64,000 nt of DNA from NCBI RefSeq assembly GCF_000153805.1, contig NZ_DS022298.1:1740827-1804826 (forward strand), given 5' to 3'. A model generated the notes under the pieces. It was not told the origin of the DNA. It searched no databases and saw only the letters and a list, made by a program, of their open reading frames with translations. The DNA comes from Synechococcus sp. BL107. GTDB taxonomy: Bacteria; Cyanobacteriota; Cyanobacteriia; PCC-6307; Cyanobiaceae. The translations under genes were made by a program, and so were the position numbers. Shown piece by piece: positions 44,776 through 53,371 of the stretch. The number at the start of each line of letters is the position of its first letter. Positions within the stretch are counted from its first letter, which is position 1.

Positions 44776-45231
44776 GTGTCGCCGTCTTCAGCACCGAATC
44801 CTGAGGACGGATCCCTCGAAGACGGATTGCACCAAGGCGGACGACGTCTCACCCCCCAGCGCAAACGGGTGCTGGAGCTTTTTGAACTGCGCGGTGCCGG
44901 TTGCCACCTCAGCGCTGAGGAGGTGCATCAACAACTGGTGAACCTCAAACTGAAAGTGTCCCTAGCCACGGTGTATCGAACCCTCCGTCTTCTGGCAGAC
45001 ATGGGTTTTCTGCAAGAGCTGGAACTCAGCGAGGGGGGGCGTCGGTTTGAGTTAGCCGATGATGACCACAGAGACCACCACCACGTGGTTTGTATCCGCT
45101 GTGGACGCACCGAAGAATTTGAGAATGAGTCAATTCTTGCCGCTGGGGCAGAAGCAGCAAAAAGATTGAACTTCAAATTGATTGAATCAAGCCTGAATGT
45201 CAGAGCCATCTGCGCTGACTGTCAGACCTGA
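44776..45231 (+). CDS. Fur-family metal-dependent transcriptional regulator
   Basis: A Fur-family repressor of 151-159 residues. The winged-helix domain has 'RRLTPQRKRVLELFEL' and 'HLSAEEVHQQLV', with 'VSLATVYRTLRLLADMGFL' as the recognition helix, then the hinge 'RFELADDDHRDHHHVVCIRCG' with metal-binding His and a CxxC, and a second CxxC (CADC) at the end. These four Cys form the structural zinc site. Which metal it senses (Fe, Zn, or peroxide via Fe) cannot be told. GTG 44776 is preferred because TTG 44752 lies inside the palindrome; no ATG is available. Confidence 0.88.
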   Translation: MSPSSAPNPEDGSLEDGLHQGGRRLTPQRKRVLELFELRGAGCHLSAEEVHQQLVNLKLKVSLATVYRTLRLLADMGFLQELELSEGGRRFELADDDHRDHHHVVCIRCGRTEEFENESILAAGAEAAKRLNFKLIESSLNVRAICADCQT

Positions 45232-45241
45232 CGACGACTGA

Positions 45242-45637
45242 TTACTGAGGATGCTCGTTGCAAGGCATCCAGTAACGGTCACCCATGCGATGGACACCCT
45301 GGCAACCAAGTTTTGCTGCCTGTTCTTCAGCCTGCTCCCGTGAGGGGTAAGCGAGATAGCGAGGATTTGTGGTGGAGCGGATTTGAATCAAGCCCATGCT
45401 CATGGGTCCAGCGGTTAGGACGCCCATGGTGTTGAACCCCACCGCGATCAACCCCATGCCCACGATTGCGGCATTGAACACACCCATGGCGACCACACCA
45501 ATCGACACCACACCCATCGGCACCACGCCGATCGAGATCACACCCATCGGCACAATCCCGATGGCAATAGTTCCCATCGGCGCCACACCGATGGCGATGC
45601 GCTTTTGATTGCTAGCGCAATCACCATCCCGTTTCAT
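45242..45637 (-). CDS. Decapeptide-repeat protein with C-terminal DUF3721 domain
   Basis: A 131-residue protein. Residues 14-83 are seven consecutive 10-residue repeats with consensus [IVL]-x-[IA]-G-x-x-x-M-G-[VLT] (for example IAIGIVPMGV). The regular spacing suggests a hydrophobic beta-solenoid or stacked membrane structure. Residues 94-131 are a DUF3721-like domain ('YPSREQAEEQAAKLGCQG', then 'HRMGDRYWMPC') with two cysteines. The ATG at 45637 lies four bases after the stop of a second DUF3721 gene, so they form an operon. The frame is open upstream, but only in the shadow of that gene. No signal peptide is present. Confidence 0.72.
   Translation of the reverse strand: MKRDGDCASNQKRIAIGVAPMGTIAIGIVPMGVISIGVVPMGVVSIGVVAMGVFNAAIVGMGLIAVGFNTMGVLTAGPMSMGLIQIRSTTNPRYLAYPSREQAEEQAAKLGCQGVHRMGDRYWMPCNEHPQ
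45389..45598 (-). repeat. Seven 30-bp coding repeats
   Basis: The DNA encoding the decapeptide units. Adjacent central units are most alike (plus-strand text such as CCCATCGGCACCACGCCGAT recurs with small changes), outer units are diverged, which points to stepwise tandem duplication. Confidence 0.85.
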
Positions 45638-45641
45638 TGAA

Positions 45642-45860
45642 TCAATGTCCGTGATGTGAATCGGCGTCGGAGTGCTTTGTGCAAACCATCCACATTTCCC
45701 CCATGCGATGGGCGCCCTCACAACCAAACCCTGGGGCGGCAGCTTGAGCCTCAGCTTCGGTTTTAAACATCGCCTGCTTGGGCTGATCGTTCTGGGCATT
45801 CACGGCAGCACCGAGTAGCACCAAAGTGCAGGCGCTGATTATCAGTCGGAGGGTCACCAT
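45642..45860 (-). CDS. Secreted DUF3721 protein
   Basis: A 72-residue protein with signal peptide ('LRLIISACTLVLLGAAVNA', cleaved near residue 21) and a DUF3721-like domain: 'AMFKTEAEAQAAAPGFGCEG' and 'HRMGEMWMVC', with two conserved cysteines, and a His-rich tail (HSDADSHHGH) that could bind metal. Start ATG 45860, with an upstream ATG at 45884. First gene of a pair with the decapeptide-repeat protein. Confidence 0.72.
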   Translation of the reverse strand: MVTLRLIISACTLVLLGAAVNAQNDQPKQAMFKTEAEAQAAAPGFGCEGAHRMGEMWMVCTKHSDADSHHGH

Positions 45861-45906
45861 GCGTTGAACGACATCTTCAATCAACCATCATGCCCAGCTG
45901 CGTTGG

Positions 45907-46833
45907 TCAGGCTTGAAGAGCACCGCCACAGCTTGATCCGGCACCAGCCGTACAGCCAAAACAATGGCGACCGGTGTGAATGAAATCGCCACTTAAGTCA
46001 ATCTCATCTTCAAGAAGGTCACGCAAGTGACGGATGACGCCTGGGCGTGGCAATGACAGCTGTTGGTTGAAGTCGCAGTCGTAAAGAGAACCCTCCCAAT
46101 CAACGCTCAGGAGCTGTCGACACATCACCGTTTCGAGATTGGCCGGATTGTGCGCCTGCTCGAGCACTTGCCAGTAGTCGTCCAATTCACCCTTCAGTTC
46201 TAGTTGTCGAGCAAAGCGCTGGATCGGCATGTTGGCCAACGTGAGGAGTCGATCAAATCGAATACCGAGTCGGGTTAGCTCTCGCTTGTAATCGGCTTCC
46301 AAGCTGGCTTGGGGTGGAGGGAGTGCCGCGCCAAGCGGGTTGTACACCAAATCCAGTTGCCGTTCGGGATCGCCACTGCCGTAGCCCAGAGCATTGAGTT
46401 GATGGAGACCCTGAAGACTCCGATCGAAGACACCATCACCGCGTTGACGATCGACGTTGTCTGCGGTGTAGCAGGGCAAAGATGCCGTCACGGCCACACC
46501 CTGCTGTGCCAAAAATTCAGCAAGGTCTTCGTGGCCAGGTTCATTCAGGATCGTGAGATTGCAGCGGTCGATCACCGCCACCCCAGCCGACCGCACCTCA
46601 CTCACCAGCTTCCGAAAGCCAGGGTGTAATTCCGGAGCCCCGCCAGTGAGGTCTAAACAGCCAATGCGATGCCGACGAAGCACCAAAGGGATGAGCTCTA
46701 ACAGCTCCGCCGCCATCATTTCGGTGCGGGTGGGCCCGGCATTGACATGGCAATGGGCACAGCTTTGGTTACAGCGGTAGCCCAAGTTGACCTGGAGTGT
46801 GGTCAAAGCAACCCGTTGCAGTGGAGGAAACAT
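45907..46833 (-). CDS. arsS: Arsenosugar biosynthesis radical SAM protein ArsS
   Basis: A radical SAM enzyme of 308 residues. The 4Fe-4S motif is C-x3-C-x2-C in 'GYRCNQSCAHCHVNAGPTRT', followed by 'LDLTGGAPELHPGFRKLV', both typical of ArsS/DUF3641. The C-terminal half has 'MCRQLLSVDWEGSLYDCDFN' and ends in 'HCFGCTAGAGSSCGG', probably an extra cluster site. ArsS adds a deoxyadenosyl group to methylated arsenic in the route to arsenosugars. ATG 46833 is preferred; TTG 46851 is an alternative. Two glycosyltransferase-like genes of the same pathway class lie at 33153-34483. Confidence 0.9.
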   Translation of the reverse strand: MFPPLQRVALTTLQVNLGYRCNQSCAHCHVNAGPTRTEMMAAELLELIPLVLRRHRIGCLDLTGGAPELHPGFRKLVSEVRSAGVAVIDRCNLTILNEPGHEDLAEFLAQQGVAVTASLPCYTADNVDRQRGDGVFDRSLQGLHQLNALGYGSGDPERQLDLVYNPLGAALPPPQASLEADYKRELTRLGIRFDRLLTLANMPIQRFARQLELKGELDDYWQVLEQAHNPANLETVMCRQLLSVDWEGSLYDCDFNQQLSLPRPGVIRHLRDLLEDEIDLSGDFIHTGRHCFGCTAGAGSSCGGALQA

Positions 46834-46880
46834 TGCAGGGCTGACGGTCAATGGTGCTCGACTCCAATGGACTTGATCGT

Positions 46881-48101
46881 TTAGATCGTGGCAGGACTTG
46901 GGGAACGTTGAGCAGCAAATTGGCAGAACCAGTTGATGTATTGCTTTGGCCCTGCCGTCATCAACACATCGAGCCTTAGCGGGTCTTCGGGATCTGAAAT
47001 ACCTGTAAGGGCAGGGTCAGAGAGGCTTGGGCGGTCGACTTCACCATGACTACTGTCAACCACAACCACGCGGTTTTCTCTCCCGCTCCAGGCTCCCAAC
47101 GCTTGAAGCAGGGTTAAAAATCCACGATCGCTTCCACCCCGCAACCAGGTGGCGCCGTCAGCAGAAAGGTTGGAGGTGACCGTGTCACCCACCCCCACAA
47201 GCAATGGCATCCGCTCCGCAGGGATTCGATCCTGCACAAGCTTCAACAACGCGTCATGGGTCTGTGGAGCGACGCGAACATTGAAATCATCTCCAAAGGG
47301 CACCTCCCCATAGCGTCGTGCCATGTAGTGATTTAGCAGCACCAACAGGCCGGCCTCTTTAATCGAACCACTCAACATGAACTGAATGTCAGTGGTGCCC
47401 ACATCACACTCCACCGCTGGCTTGAGACGTTCCATACCATCAGCATTGCGGCCAAGATTGGGAGCCACATGCAGAAAAAATGAACCCTCGAGACCCTGCT
47501 TCTCCGCATCGGCCAGCAGCGTCTCCATCAGCCGCTGAAGCAGGGACTGCATAGTTCGCTGCTTCTCGACATCACCTGTAATCGCAGCAAAGATTCCATT
47601 GAGATTCACCGTCGGAGACACCTGGGTGTCCAAGACGGCTGCATGGGCAAGCTGAGCGATCTGCTCCAACGAATGCAGGGGAAAGATCTCCGGCAAACCG
47701 TCTTTCAGCAACGCTTCCATCCGTAAGGGAGCCGCGGCCAAAAACGCGATCTCTGCCTCACTCACCCCCGGATGACTGACCTGTCCATAGCGGTCTTGGA
47801 ATTGGACACCACCGGCCGCGAGTCCGCGCAGGTACAACCCGGCTTGAGCGGGATCATGTTCGCCACAAAGTGCCTGCTCCACGAGCCGATTCACACCTCG
47901 GCGCCCCTCGTGTTCACCATTGGTGAGCACTGCAAAGGTCTCCCCCAGCTGACCCACCGCCATCACATAGGCCGGATCCATCTGCCGTGTCAGTGGATCA
48001 TTCACCAGCTGCATGCAGACGCCATCAAGGTCTTGAACGATCAAAAGATCCTCAACACCACAGAGCTCCTGCAACAGTTGATCGGGGCTGAGGCGCTGCA
48101 C
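46881..48101 (-). CDS. stpA: Glucosylglycerol-3-phosphate phosphatase
   Basis: A 406-residue protein resembling cyanobacterial StpA/GgpP. The HAD-like start is 'LLIVQDLDGVCMQLVNDPLT' (D-x-D), with 'FAVLTNGEHEGRRGVNRLVE', 'FFLHVAPNLGR', 'GTTDIQFMLSGSIKEAG' and the acidic 'VGVGDTVTSNLS'. It removes phosphate from glucosylglycerol phosphate to give glucosylglycerol, the compatible solute of moderately salt-tolerant marine cyanobacteria. The synthase GgpS is not in the window. Start GTG 48101. Divergent from the Rieske oxygenase, with 105 bases between them. Confidence 0.9.
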   Translation of the reverse strand: MQRLSPDQLLQELCGVEDLLIVQDLDGVCMQLVNDPLTRQMDPAYVMAVGQLGETFAVLTNGEHEGRRGVNRLVEQALCGEHDPAQAGLYLRGLAAGGVQFQDRYGQVSHPGVSEAEIAFLAAAPLRMEALLKDGLPEIFPLHSLEQIAQLAHAAVLDTQVSPTVNLNGIFAAITGDVEKQRTMQSLLQRLMETLLADAEKQGLEGSFFLHVAPNLGRNADGMERLKPAVECDVGTTDIQFMLSGSIKEAGLLVLLNHYMARRYGEVPFGDDFNVRVAPQTHDALLKLVQDRIPAERMPLLVGVGDTVTSNLSADGATWLRGGSDRGFLTLLQALGAWSGRENRVVVVDSSHGEVDRPSLSDPALTGISDPEDPLRLDVLMTAGPKQYINWFCQFAAQRSPSPATI

Positions 48102-48206
48102 GGCACTCGCGGCATCGAGCCGTCACCTTCCCACGGTTGTCGCACTAGGCCAAGTCGCAACAAGCCAAGGCGAGCGCGATCATGTCGGTCCTGGAAGGAC
48201 GTTGTG

Positions 48207-49523
48207 ATGCATTCCACTTGGACTGAACAGTGGTGGCCAATCGCCTACCTCCAGGACCTGGATCGCAGCCAACCCAACCGCTTCACACTGCTGGAGCGAG
48301 ACCTGGTGATCTGGTGGGACGCCAAGGCTGAACAAGCCTCCTGGCGTGTGTTCCCCGATGTTTGCCCCCACAGGCTTGTGCCCCTCAGCGAGGGCAGGAT
48401 CAATGATGAGGGGCTCTTGGAATGTCCTTATCACGGCTGGAGTTTCGATGGAGAGGGCCATTGCCGCTCTATTCCGCAAGCACCCGACAACACCAAGCCA
48501 GAAGCACGCCGATCACGCTGCTCCAGCCTCCCCACAGCGATTGGGCAGGGCCTTTTGTTCGTTTGGACGGGAGAACCAGATGCGGCCAATCAGCATCCCT
48601 TACCCCTCGTACCAGCCCTTGAGGAGGACCCCAAAAGCTGGACGCTGCAGGACACCTTTCGCGACCTCCCCATGGATGCGGTGACCCTGCTGGAGAACGT
48701 GCTCGACGTGAGCCATGTTCCTTTCACCCACCACAAGACCGTCGGCAATCGAAACAATGCCTCTCCGGTGCTGGCCACGATCACTCGAGAGGCTGAAGAC
48801 GGATTTGATGCCTTTTGGGAGGAGGGGCCCCGTCGGGGGAAGCTCGGCTCTCAAACCACATCTTTTCACGCCCCTCAGTTGATGTGGCACGACCTCACGG
48901 CGAAGGGCTTCGCCCGAATCCTCACAGTGGTTTATGCGGTACCGATCCGCCGTGGTGAATGTCGTTTATTTGCCCGCTTTCCCTTCCAATTTCAGTCGGC
49001 CGTCCCAAAACTTCTCATCGGTCTACGGCCGCGATGGCTCCAACACATCGGCAACCACAAAGTGCTGGAGGACGATCAGGTTTTTCTGCATTGGCAGGAA
49101 CGGGTGCTGGAGCGAGCTGGCGGCAGTCCTGCTGCTGATCGAGCCTTCTTTATGCCCAATACAGCCGACGTCTACGTGGCCGCACTGCATCGCTGGCTGA
49201 ACAACAACGGCGGTGAGCCATTCGCTGGGAAAGACCTACCTGAACGTCAGCGAACCGCAGACCTGATGGATCGTTACTACAGCCATACCCAATCGTGTCG
49301 CAGTTGCTCCACAGCATTGAGACGGATCCGCGCTGCTCGCCCTTGGGCGTGGGTGGTGTTGTGGGGTGCTGCCGCTCTGGTGGGATTAGGCCAAGGCGGG
49401 GTCTGGAGTGCCATTGGTGTCGTCATTGCAGCCCTTGCGGGACTCACCCTGCGCCAAGTTTCTCGCTGGGAGAAAGGATTGATCCGGGGAGACGGTGCAG
49501 CCCCCCGCAACCGACAGGCCTAA
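48207..49523 (+). CDS. Rieske oxygenase, pheophorbide a oxygenase (PaO/Lls1)-like
   Basis: A 438-residue protein. The Rieske cluster ligands are C53-P-H55 and C73-P-Y-H76-G-W; the mononuclear iron site appears as 'ENVLDVSHVPFTHHKTVG' (Asp/His/His). The PaO domain follows, then a C-terminal C-x2-C (SCRSCS) and two transmembrane helices (about 380-420). This layout matches PaO-like oxygenases, which open chlorophyll catabolites or act in related membrane chemistry. ATG 48207 is chosen (GTG 48204 adjacent); the frame is open far upstream but only antisense to stpA. Confidence 0.87.
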   Translation: MHSTWTEQWWPIAYLQDLDRSQPNRFTLLERDLVIWWDAKAEQASWRVFPDVCPHRLVPLSEGRINDEGLLECPYHGWSFDGEGHCRSIPQAPDNTKPEARRSRCSSLPTAIGQGLLFVWTGEPDAANQHPLPLVPALEEDPKSWTLQDTFRDLPMDAVTLLENVLDVSHVPFTHHKTVGNRNNASPVLATITREAEDGFDAFWEEGPRRGKLGSQTTSFHAPQLMWHDLTAKGFARILTVVYAVPIRRGECRLFARFPFQFQSAVPKLLIGLRPRWLQHIGNHKVLEDDQVFLHWQERVLERAGGSPAADRAFFMPNTADVYVAALHRWLNNNGGEPFAGKDLPERQRTADLMDRYYSHTQSCRSCSTALRRIRAARPWAWVVLWGAAALVGLGQGGVWSAIGVVIAALAGLTLRQVSRWEKGLIRGDGAAPRNRQA

Positions 49524-49967
49524 TCAAGGCAACGGCAAAGGCAACAGGGTGGGTTTCACTTTCGCTCCAACATTTCCTTCAACCGTTACTTTCCCTCCCA
49601 CGTTGACTTTTCCGTTCACGTTCACCGTCTCGTTCACCGAGACAGCCGCATTCACTTGAACAGGCGTCTCGATGGATCGAACATTGGCCTGCACTTCTCC
49701 ACCCACCCGAACTTGGCCTTGAACCGCCAGGGGGGTTGTTCCTGTAATCACCACATCTTCGCGAACGGCAACCGGCAAGGGTTCGTTCGATCGAATCGTC
49801 ACACTCGCGGGCAAGACGAGCTTGTCGACCTGCAAACCACCCTCAATCCGAATCGGTATTGGCTTGCTCAGGATTTGAATCGCCGTAGCGGCCAACACCA
49901 CACTCGATACGACCACGGCAGCGGGCCAGCGGTACGCCAACAACAGTTCTCGGGACGTTGGCGACAT
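49524..49967 (-). CDS. Membrane-anchored valine/glycine repeat protein
   Basis: A 147-residue protein with one N-terminal membrane anchor (about 14-33) and a periplasm-facing part composed of short beta-type repeats with alternating Val and polar residues (for example VSVNETVNVNGKVNVGGKV). The last third has a near-regular V-x-V-x-G rhythm, then ends in Pro/Leu (LLPLPLP). It may form a beta-helix or stalk. No family recognised. Its stop abuts the Rieske oxygenase stop (49523/49524), convergent. Confidence 0.6.
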   Translation of the reverse strand: MSPTSRELLLAYRWPAAVVVSSVVLAATAIQILSKPIPIRIEGGLQVDKLVLPASVTIRSNEPLPVAVREDVVITGTTPLAVQGQVRVGGEVQANVRSIETPVQVNAAVSVNETVNVNGKVNVGGKVTVEGNVGAKVKPTLLPLPLP

Positions 49968-50003
49968 CAGAATCAGGCTTTCAGTTCATTACACCGCCTC
50001 CAA

Positions 50004-50588
50004 TCAATCCATGCCCATCACCTTGCGGTAAGCCGGACGCTGCTGGGTGGCCGTGATCAACGCCTGAATGGCTGGATACGGCGATAAATCTTCTTGGGGG
50101 AAAAAGATGGGTAGGTAGGCGAGGTAAGCGGTTATGGCGCAATCAGCCGCACCCCACTGATCACCAACTAAGGGACGGCCAGGGGTCAACTGGTGATTCA
50201 GCTCCTGCATAAGCCGCGGAAATTCACGTTCCCGATTGCTGGGTACAAACAGGGCAATCGCCAAAGTTGCATTCGCAAAGAGCAACCACTGGGCCGTTAA
50301 TGAGCGTTCAGCAGCTGACTTGATCTGCCCAGCATGGTTTTCCGCCAAATGGAGAAGAATGGCTCCAGATTCGAACAACTTGAGCGGTGTTCCATCCATG
50401 GCTTGAACACTGGTATCAACCAGGGCCGGCAATTTTCCGAAGGGGTTGACCTGCAGATAGTCGGGCTGACGGTGCTGGTTACCCCGCAGATCCAGTTCCA
50501 CCAAGTCGTACCCAATCCCCTGTTCTTCGAGGTACCAACGCGGCATCGAGGCCCGCGTTTTTGGACCGCCATACAGAGTGAGTGTCAT
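50004..50588 (-). CDS. Glutathione S-transferase
   Basis: A 194-residue GST of normal size. The thioredoxin-fold N-domain starts 'TLTLYGGPKTRASMPRWYLE' with the catalytic Ser/Tyr region, then 'VNPFGKLPALVD' with the cis-Pro and 'LFESGAILLHLAE' with the E-S motif that binds glutathione. The C-domain has 'GDQWGAADCAITAYLAYLP' (N-capping box). It likely conjugates or reduces electrophiles in the cytoplasm. ATG 50588 is chosen since the fold begins there. Divergent from the gene at 50644. Confidence 0.88.
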   Translation of the reverse strand: MTLTLYGGPKTRASMPRWYLEEQGIGYDLVELDLRGNQHRQPDYLQVNPFGKLPALVDTSVQAMDGTPLKLFESGAILLHLAENHAGQIKSAAERSLTAQWLLFANATLAIALFVPSNREREFPRLMQELNHQLTPGRPLVGDQWGAADCAITAYLAYLPIFFPQEDLSPYPAIQALITATQQRPAYRKVMGMD

Positions 50589-50643
50589 CGAATGACCCCT
50601 GAGCTGTTCAGGCTCACGAACGACCCTGCTTAGGCTATAGGCC

Positions 50644-52158
50644 ATGCACAACTCCTTTTTCGACCAAAGCTTGGACGCCGTGTCGATCCGATCCCGGATC
50701 CACGAGGTTGTGGCCGGAAAAGTTGGCTTTTACAGCGTTGGTTTATATCCCGCATCCCTGGCCTACAACTGCGCCATGCAGAACGAGGCAGGCCGGCTGT
50801 TGCTGGCCCCTCGAGAGGGCCGGGAGTTGCTCGGGGCCTTCCCGGCGGAATCCATCAAAAATATGGACCCCGGACACGTAGAAACCGTGCTCGATATGGG
50901 CAGCCACCGAACGGGCAGTGAGCGAACCCCCAACACCTTGGAAGACCTCATTCGACGCTGTGAGCTGGTGGTGCTCAGCGCCAATAGCAATCACATCGAA
51001 GAGGATTTGCTTGAGGCCACGCGCCTACGGGAAGAGCTGGGGCGTGATCAAGTGGTTTTGGCTTGTCTCGCTGGCTCTTTTAACCACGATCCAATCAGCA
51101 ACAGCGCTTACGTGCTGTGCGAGAAGGAGCCCAATTTGGCTTTTTTCTCAGGGTTCCATCGCCATGGAGCCCTTCGCAACCCGTTTGATAGTTTCACCGC
51201 GAATTTTTGCCATCCCAATGCCCTCACGGCCATGCTGGGAGCCCAGTTACTCGATCAACTATCACCAAATATTCAAGTAGCAGCGGGGGTTCACAACGTT
51301 GAAGGGCAATACATCAAAGCAGCTAAAAACATGGCTTCTGTGTTTGCTGGTTTTGGCTACACCTTTCATCAAGACAACCCTGGTGTGCTGCCCACGTTGC
51401 TGACACTGCTTCTTGATCAGTGCATGGACCAAGCCGCCACGGTCTCGATGGCGCGCCCAGACCGCCAGAAGTTGTATCACCGTCAACCAATCCCCCTCAC
51501 AGAGCTGGGGTATGCGGTGCCCCGAATTGAAGCAACGCTGGTTCGGGATGGTGATTTTGAAAAGGTGCGCGACCACACCTTCAGCCAGCTCACCGCCATG
51601 GTGGCCGATGTGCGCGGCAGCATGATGTTGCCGGTTTCCGGCAGTCCCACGCGGAATTTCCAGGCCGGTCAGGTGCTCGCGATGCGCATGCAGGAGCAAG
51701 CCCGTTGCCCGAATTCCATGGAAGAGTTCGAAGAGTGGTGTGAAGCCGCGGGAATGAAAAAAGGGGGGCTGGAAGGGCTGAAATCGTTGCGCTACTGGCC
51801 ACAAATCGCCCGCAAATACGCGATCCCAGTGCATGACGCCTCCATGGTGAATTTGTTGTACATGGCGATTTATGGGCGCCCTGGCGTGAAGGAAACCGCC
51901 TATCAAGTGATGACGGAAAGTCGGGAACTATCGAGCTACTGCCAGGAATCGGTACGACCTAGCCACAGCCGTCGCTATGGCGAGGCCCTGCAAAACCTCG
52001 AGATCCCAGAGGCCCTCGACCTATTGGTGAACGCTGTGATCGCCGACAACGCCCGGCAGGCCATGCGCGGCGAAGTCACCTTGGATGAAGCCAATGAAGC
52101 TGGCGTGGCCGCTCACCTGCAGCTCATGGACTCAATTGAGTCGCAGATGGAGAATTAA
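50644..52158 (+). CDS. GpsA-like dehydrogenase-fold protein, function unknown
   Basis: A 504-residue protein that I cannot place in a named family. The order of motifs recalls NAD-dependent glycerol-3-phosphate dehydrogenase (GpsA): an N-terminal beta-alpha-beta start 'VGFYSVGLYPASLAYNCAMQ', a strand 'CELVVLSANSNHIEEDLLEA' like the GpsA 'VPSH' strand, then 'AAGVHNVEGQYIKAAKNMAS' like the GpsA helix with the catalytic Lys (G-x-x-K-N). The dinucleotide loop is not the standard GxGxxG. It is much longer than GpsA (about 330). Followed by a kinase-like and a DOMON-like gene on the same strand. The role is inferred from pattern only. Confidence 0.55.
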   Translation: MHNSFFDQSLDAVSIRSRIHEVVAGKVGFYSVGLYPASLAYNCAMQNEAGRLLLAPREGRELLGAFPAESIKNMDPGHVETVLDMGSHRTGSERTPNTLEDLIRRCELVVLSANSNHIEEDLLEATRLREELGRDQVVLACLAGSFNHDPISNSAYVLCEKEPNLAFFSGFHRHGALRNPFDSFTANFCHPNALTAMLGAQLLDQLSPNIQVAAGVHNVEGQYIKAAKNMASVFAGFGYTFHQDNPGVLPTLLTLLLDQCMDQAATVSMARPDRQKLYHRQPIPLTELGYAVPRIEATLVRDGDFEKVRDHTFSQLTAMVADVRGSMMLPVSGSPTRNFQAGQVLAMRMQEQARCPNSMEEFEEWCEAAGMKKGGLEGLKSLRYWPQIARKYAIPVHDASMVNLLYMAIYGRPGVKETAYQVMTESRELSSYCQESVRPSHSRRYGEALQNLEIPEALDLLVNAVIADNARQAMRGEVTLDEANEAGVAAHLQLMDSIESQMEN

Positions 52159-52247
52159 GTCGTAGTCGCCTGCTTTACCGCACACCCAGAGAAGGACTTC
52201 CCAAGGCTTAACGGCATGGTTTTCGAATAAGACCAATGCGACTTCCA

Positions 52248-53366
52248 ATGACCGAGGCCCTGGAAGCCATCGCCGATCGCTTCCATCCGCGTGAACAGAT
52301 CACGGCGATCCGGTCCCTCGGCTCAGGAAACGTCAATGAAACCTTTCTCGTGACCCACAAAGGGTCAGGTAAGACGGAGAGTTTTGTGATGCAGCGGCTG
52401 AACACGGCCGTGTTTGAACGTCCAGAGTTAGTGATGCGCAACCTGCAAGCGCTGGGTGAGCACATCGACCGGCGGCTGGCCACTCCACCACCGGAGCTCA
52501 AGGGCCGACGCTGGGAACTACCGAGAATTGTGCCCTGCCGAAGAGAAGACGCGGCATGGGTTGAGCACAACGGGGATTTTTGGCGCTCGATCACCTTTAT
52601 CGACGATGCAACCACCAGTGATGAAATCAAGGATTGCAACCATGCCAACGAGCTGGGGTATGGGCTTGGCATGTTCCACACCTTGATTCATGACCTGGCC
52701 ATTCACCAACTCGCCGACACCCTTGAAAACTTTCACGTAACGCCTGAGTATTTAAATCGTTACGATATTGTGCTAAAAACCCCTGCTGTGCTCGATTCCG
52801 CTGAACAAGCGGCCTGTGCCTTCATCGACAAACGTCGAGACGGGGTCGATGTGCTCGAGGCTGCTCTGGCCCGGGGAGAGTTGCAACATCGGCCAATCCA
52901 TGGAGATCCCAAAATCAACAACGTGATGATCGATGAGACCAGCGGCCAAGCCGTCGGCCTGATTGACCTCGACACGGTTAAACCGGGATTAATCCACTAC
53001 GACATCGGCGATTGCATTCGTTCCTGTTGCAACCCAGCCGGCGAAGAAGCATCCGATCTAGCGAGTGTTGGTTTTGACTTAAACCTCTGTGAGGCAGTGC
53101 TGGATGGGTATCTCAATGTTGCTAGAGGCTTTTTGAGTTCGTGGGATCTTCATTACCTCCCAGACTGCATTCGTTTAATCCCCCTGGAACTCGGACTGCG
53201 CTTCCTCACGGATCATCTTGAAGGGAACGTGTATTTCAAAACAGAGCGACCAGGCCACAATCTCCAACGCGCCGCTGTTCAGTTCAAGCTTGTGAAAGAC
53301 ATCGAGAATCAGATGCCGGCGCTTCAACGCCTCATCCAACGCCTCAGCGATCGACCCGTGAACTAA
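52248..53366 (+). CDS. APH/choline-kinase-like phosphotransferase
   Basis: A 372-residue kinase of the aminoglycoside phosphotransferase/NahK type. The glycine loop region 'IRSLGSGNVNETFLVTH' is near residue 20, the catalytic loop is 'HRPIHGDPKINNVMIDE' (H-G-D-x-K-x-x-N), and the metal-binding Asp is in 'AVGLIDLDTVKPG'. Relatives phosphorylate N-acetylhexosamines, homoserine or choline. The context (GpsA-like gene upstream, DOMON-like gene six bases downstream) suggests a sugar or polyol substrate. ATG 52248 fits the fold; ATG 52236 is an alternative. Confidence 0.82.
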   Translation: MTEALEAIADRFHPREQITAIRSLGSGNVNETFLVTHKGSGKTESFVMQRLNTAVFERPELVMRNLQALGEHIDRRLATPPPELKGRRWELPRIVPCRREDAAWVEHNGDFWRSITFIDDATTSDEIKDCNHANELGYGLGMFHTLIHDLAIHQLADTLENFHVTPEYLNRYDIVLKTPAVLDSAEQAACAFIDKRRDGVDVLEAALARGELQHRPIHGDPKINNVMIDETSGQAVGLIDLDTVKPGLIHYDIGDCIRSCCNPAGEEASDLASVGFDLNLCEAVLDGYLNVARGFLSSWDLHYLPDCIRLIPLELGLRFLTDHLEGNVYFKTERPGHNLQRAAVQFKLVKDIENQMPALQRLIQRLSDRPVN

Positions 53367-53371
53367 CTGAT

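Noticed and set aside
45389-45598. Possible CRISPR array or DNA satellite
   Set aside because: The 30-bp periodicity is in frame and encodes a regular decapeptide repeat; there are no spacers and no cas genes. No CRISPR array was seen anywhere in the window.
47772-48206. 145-codon N-terminal extension of the Rieske oxygenase
   Set aside because: It is antisense to the well-supported stpA gene; ATG 48207 starts the conserved domain.
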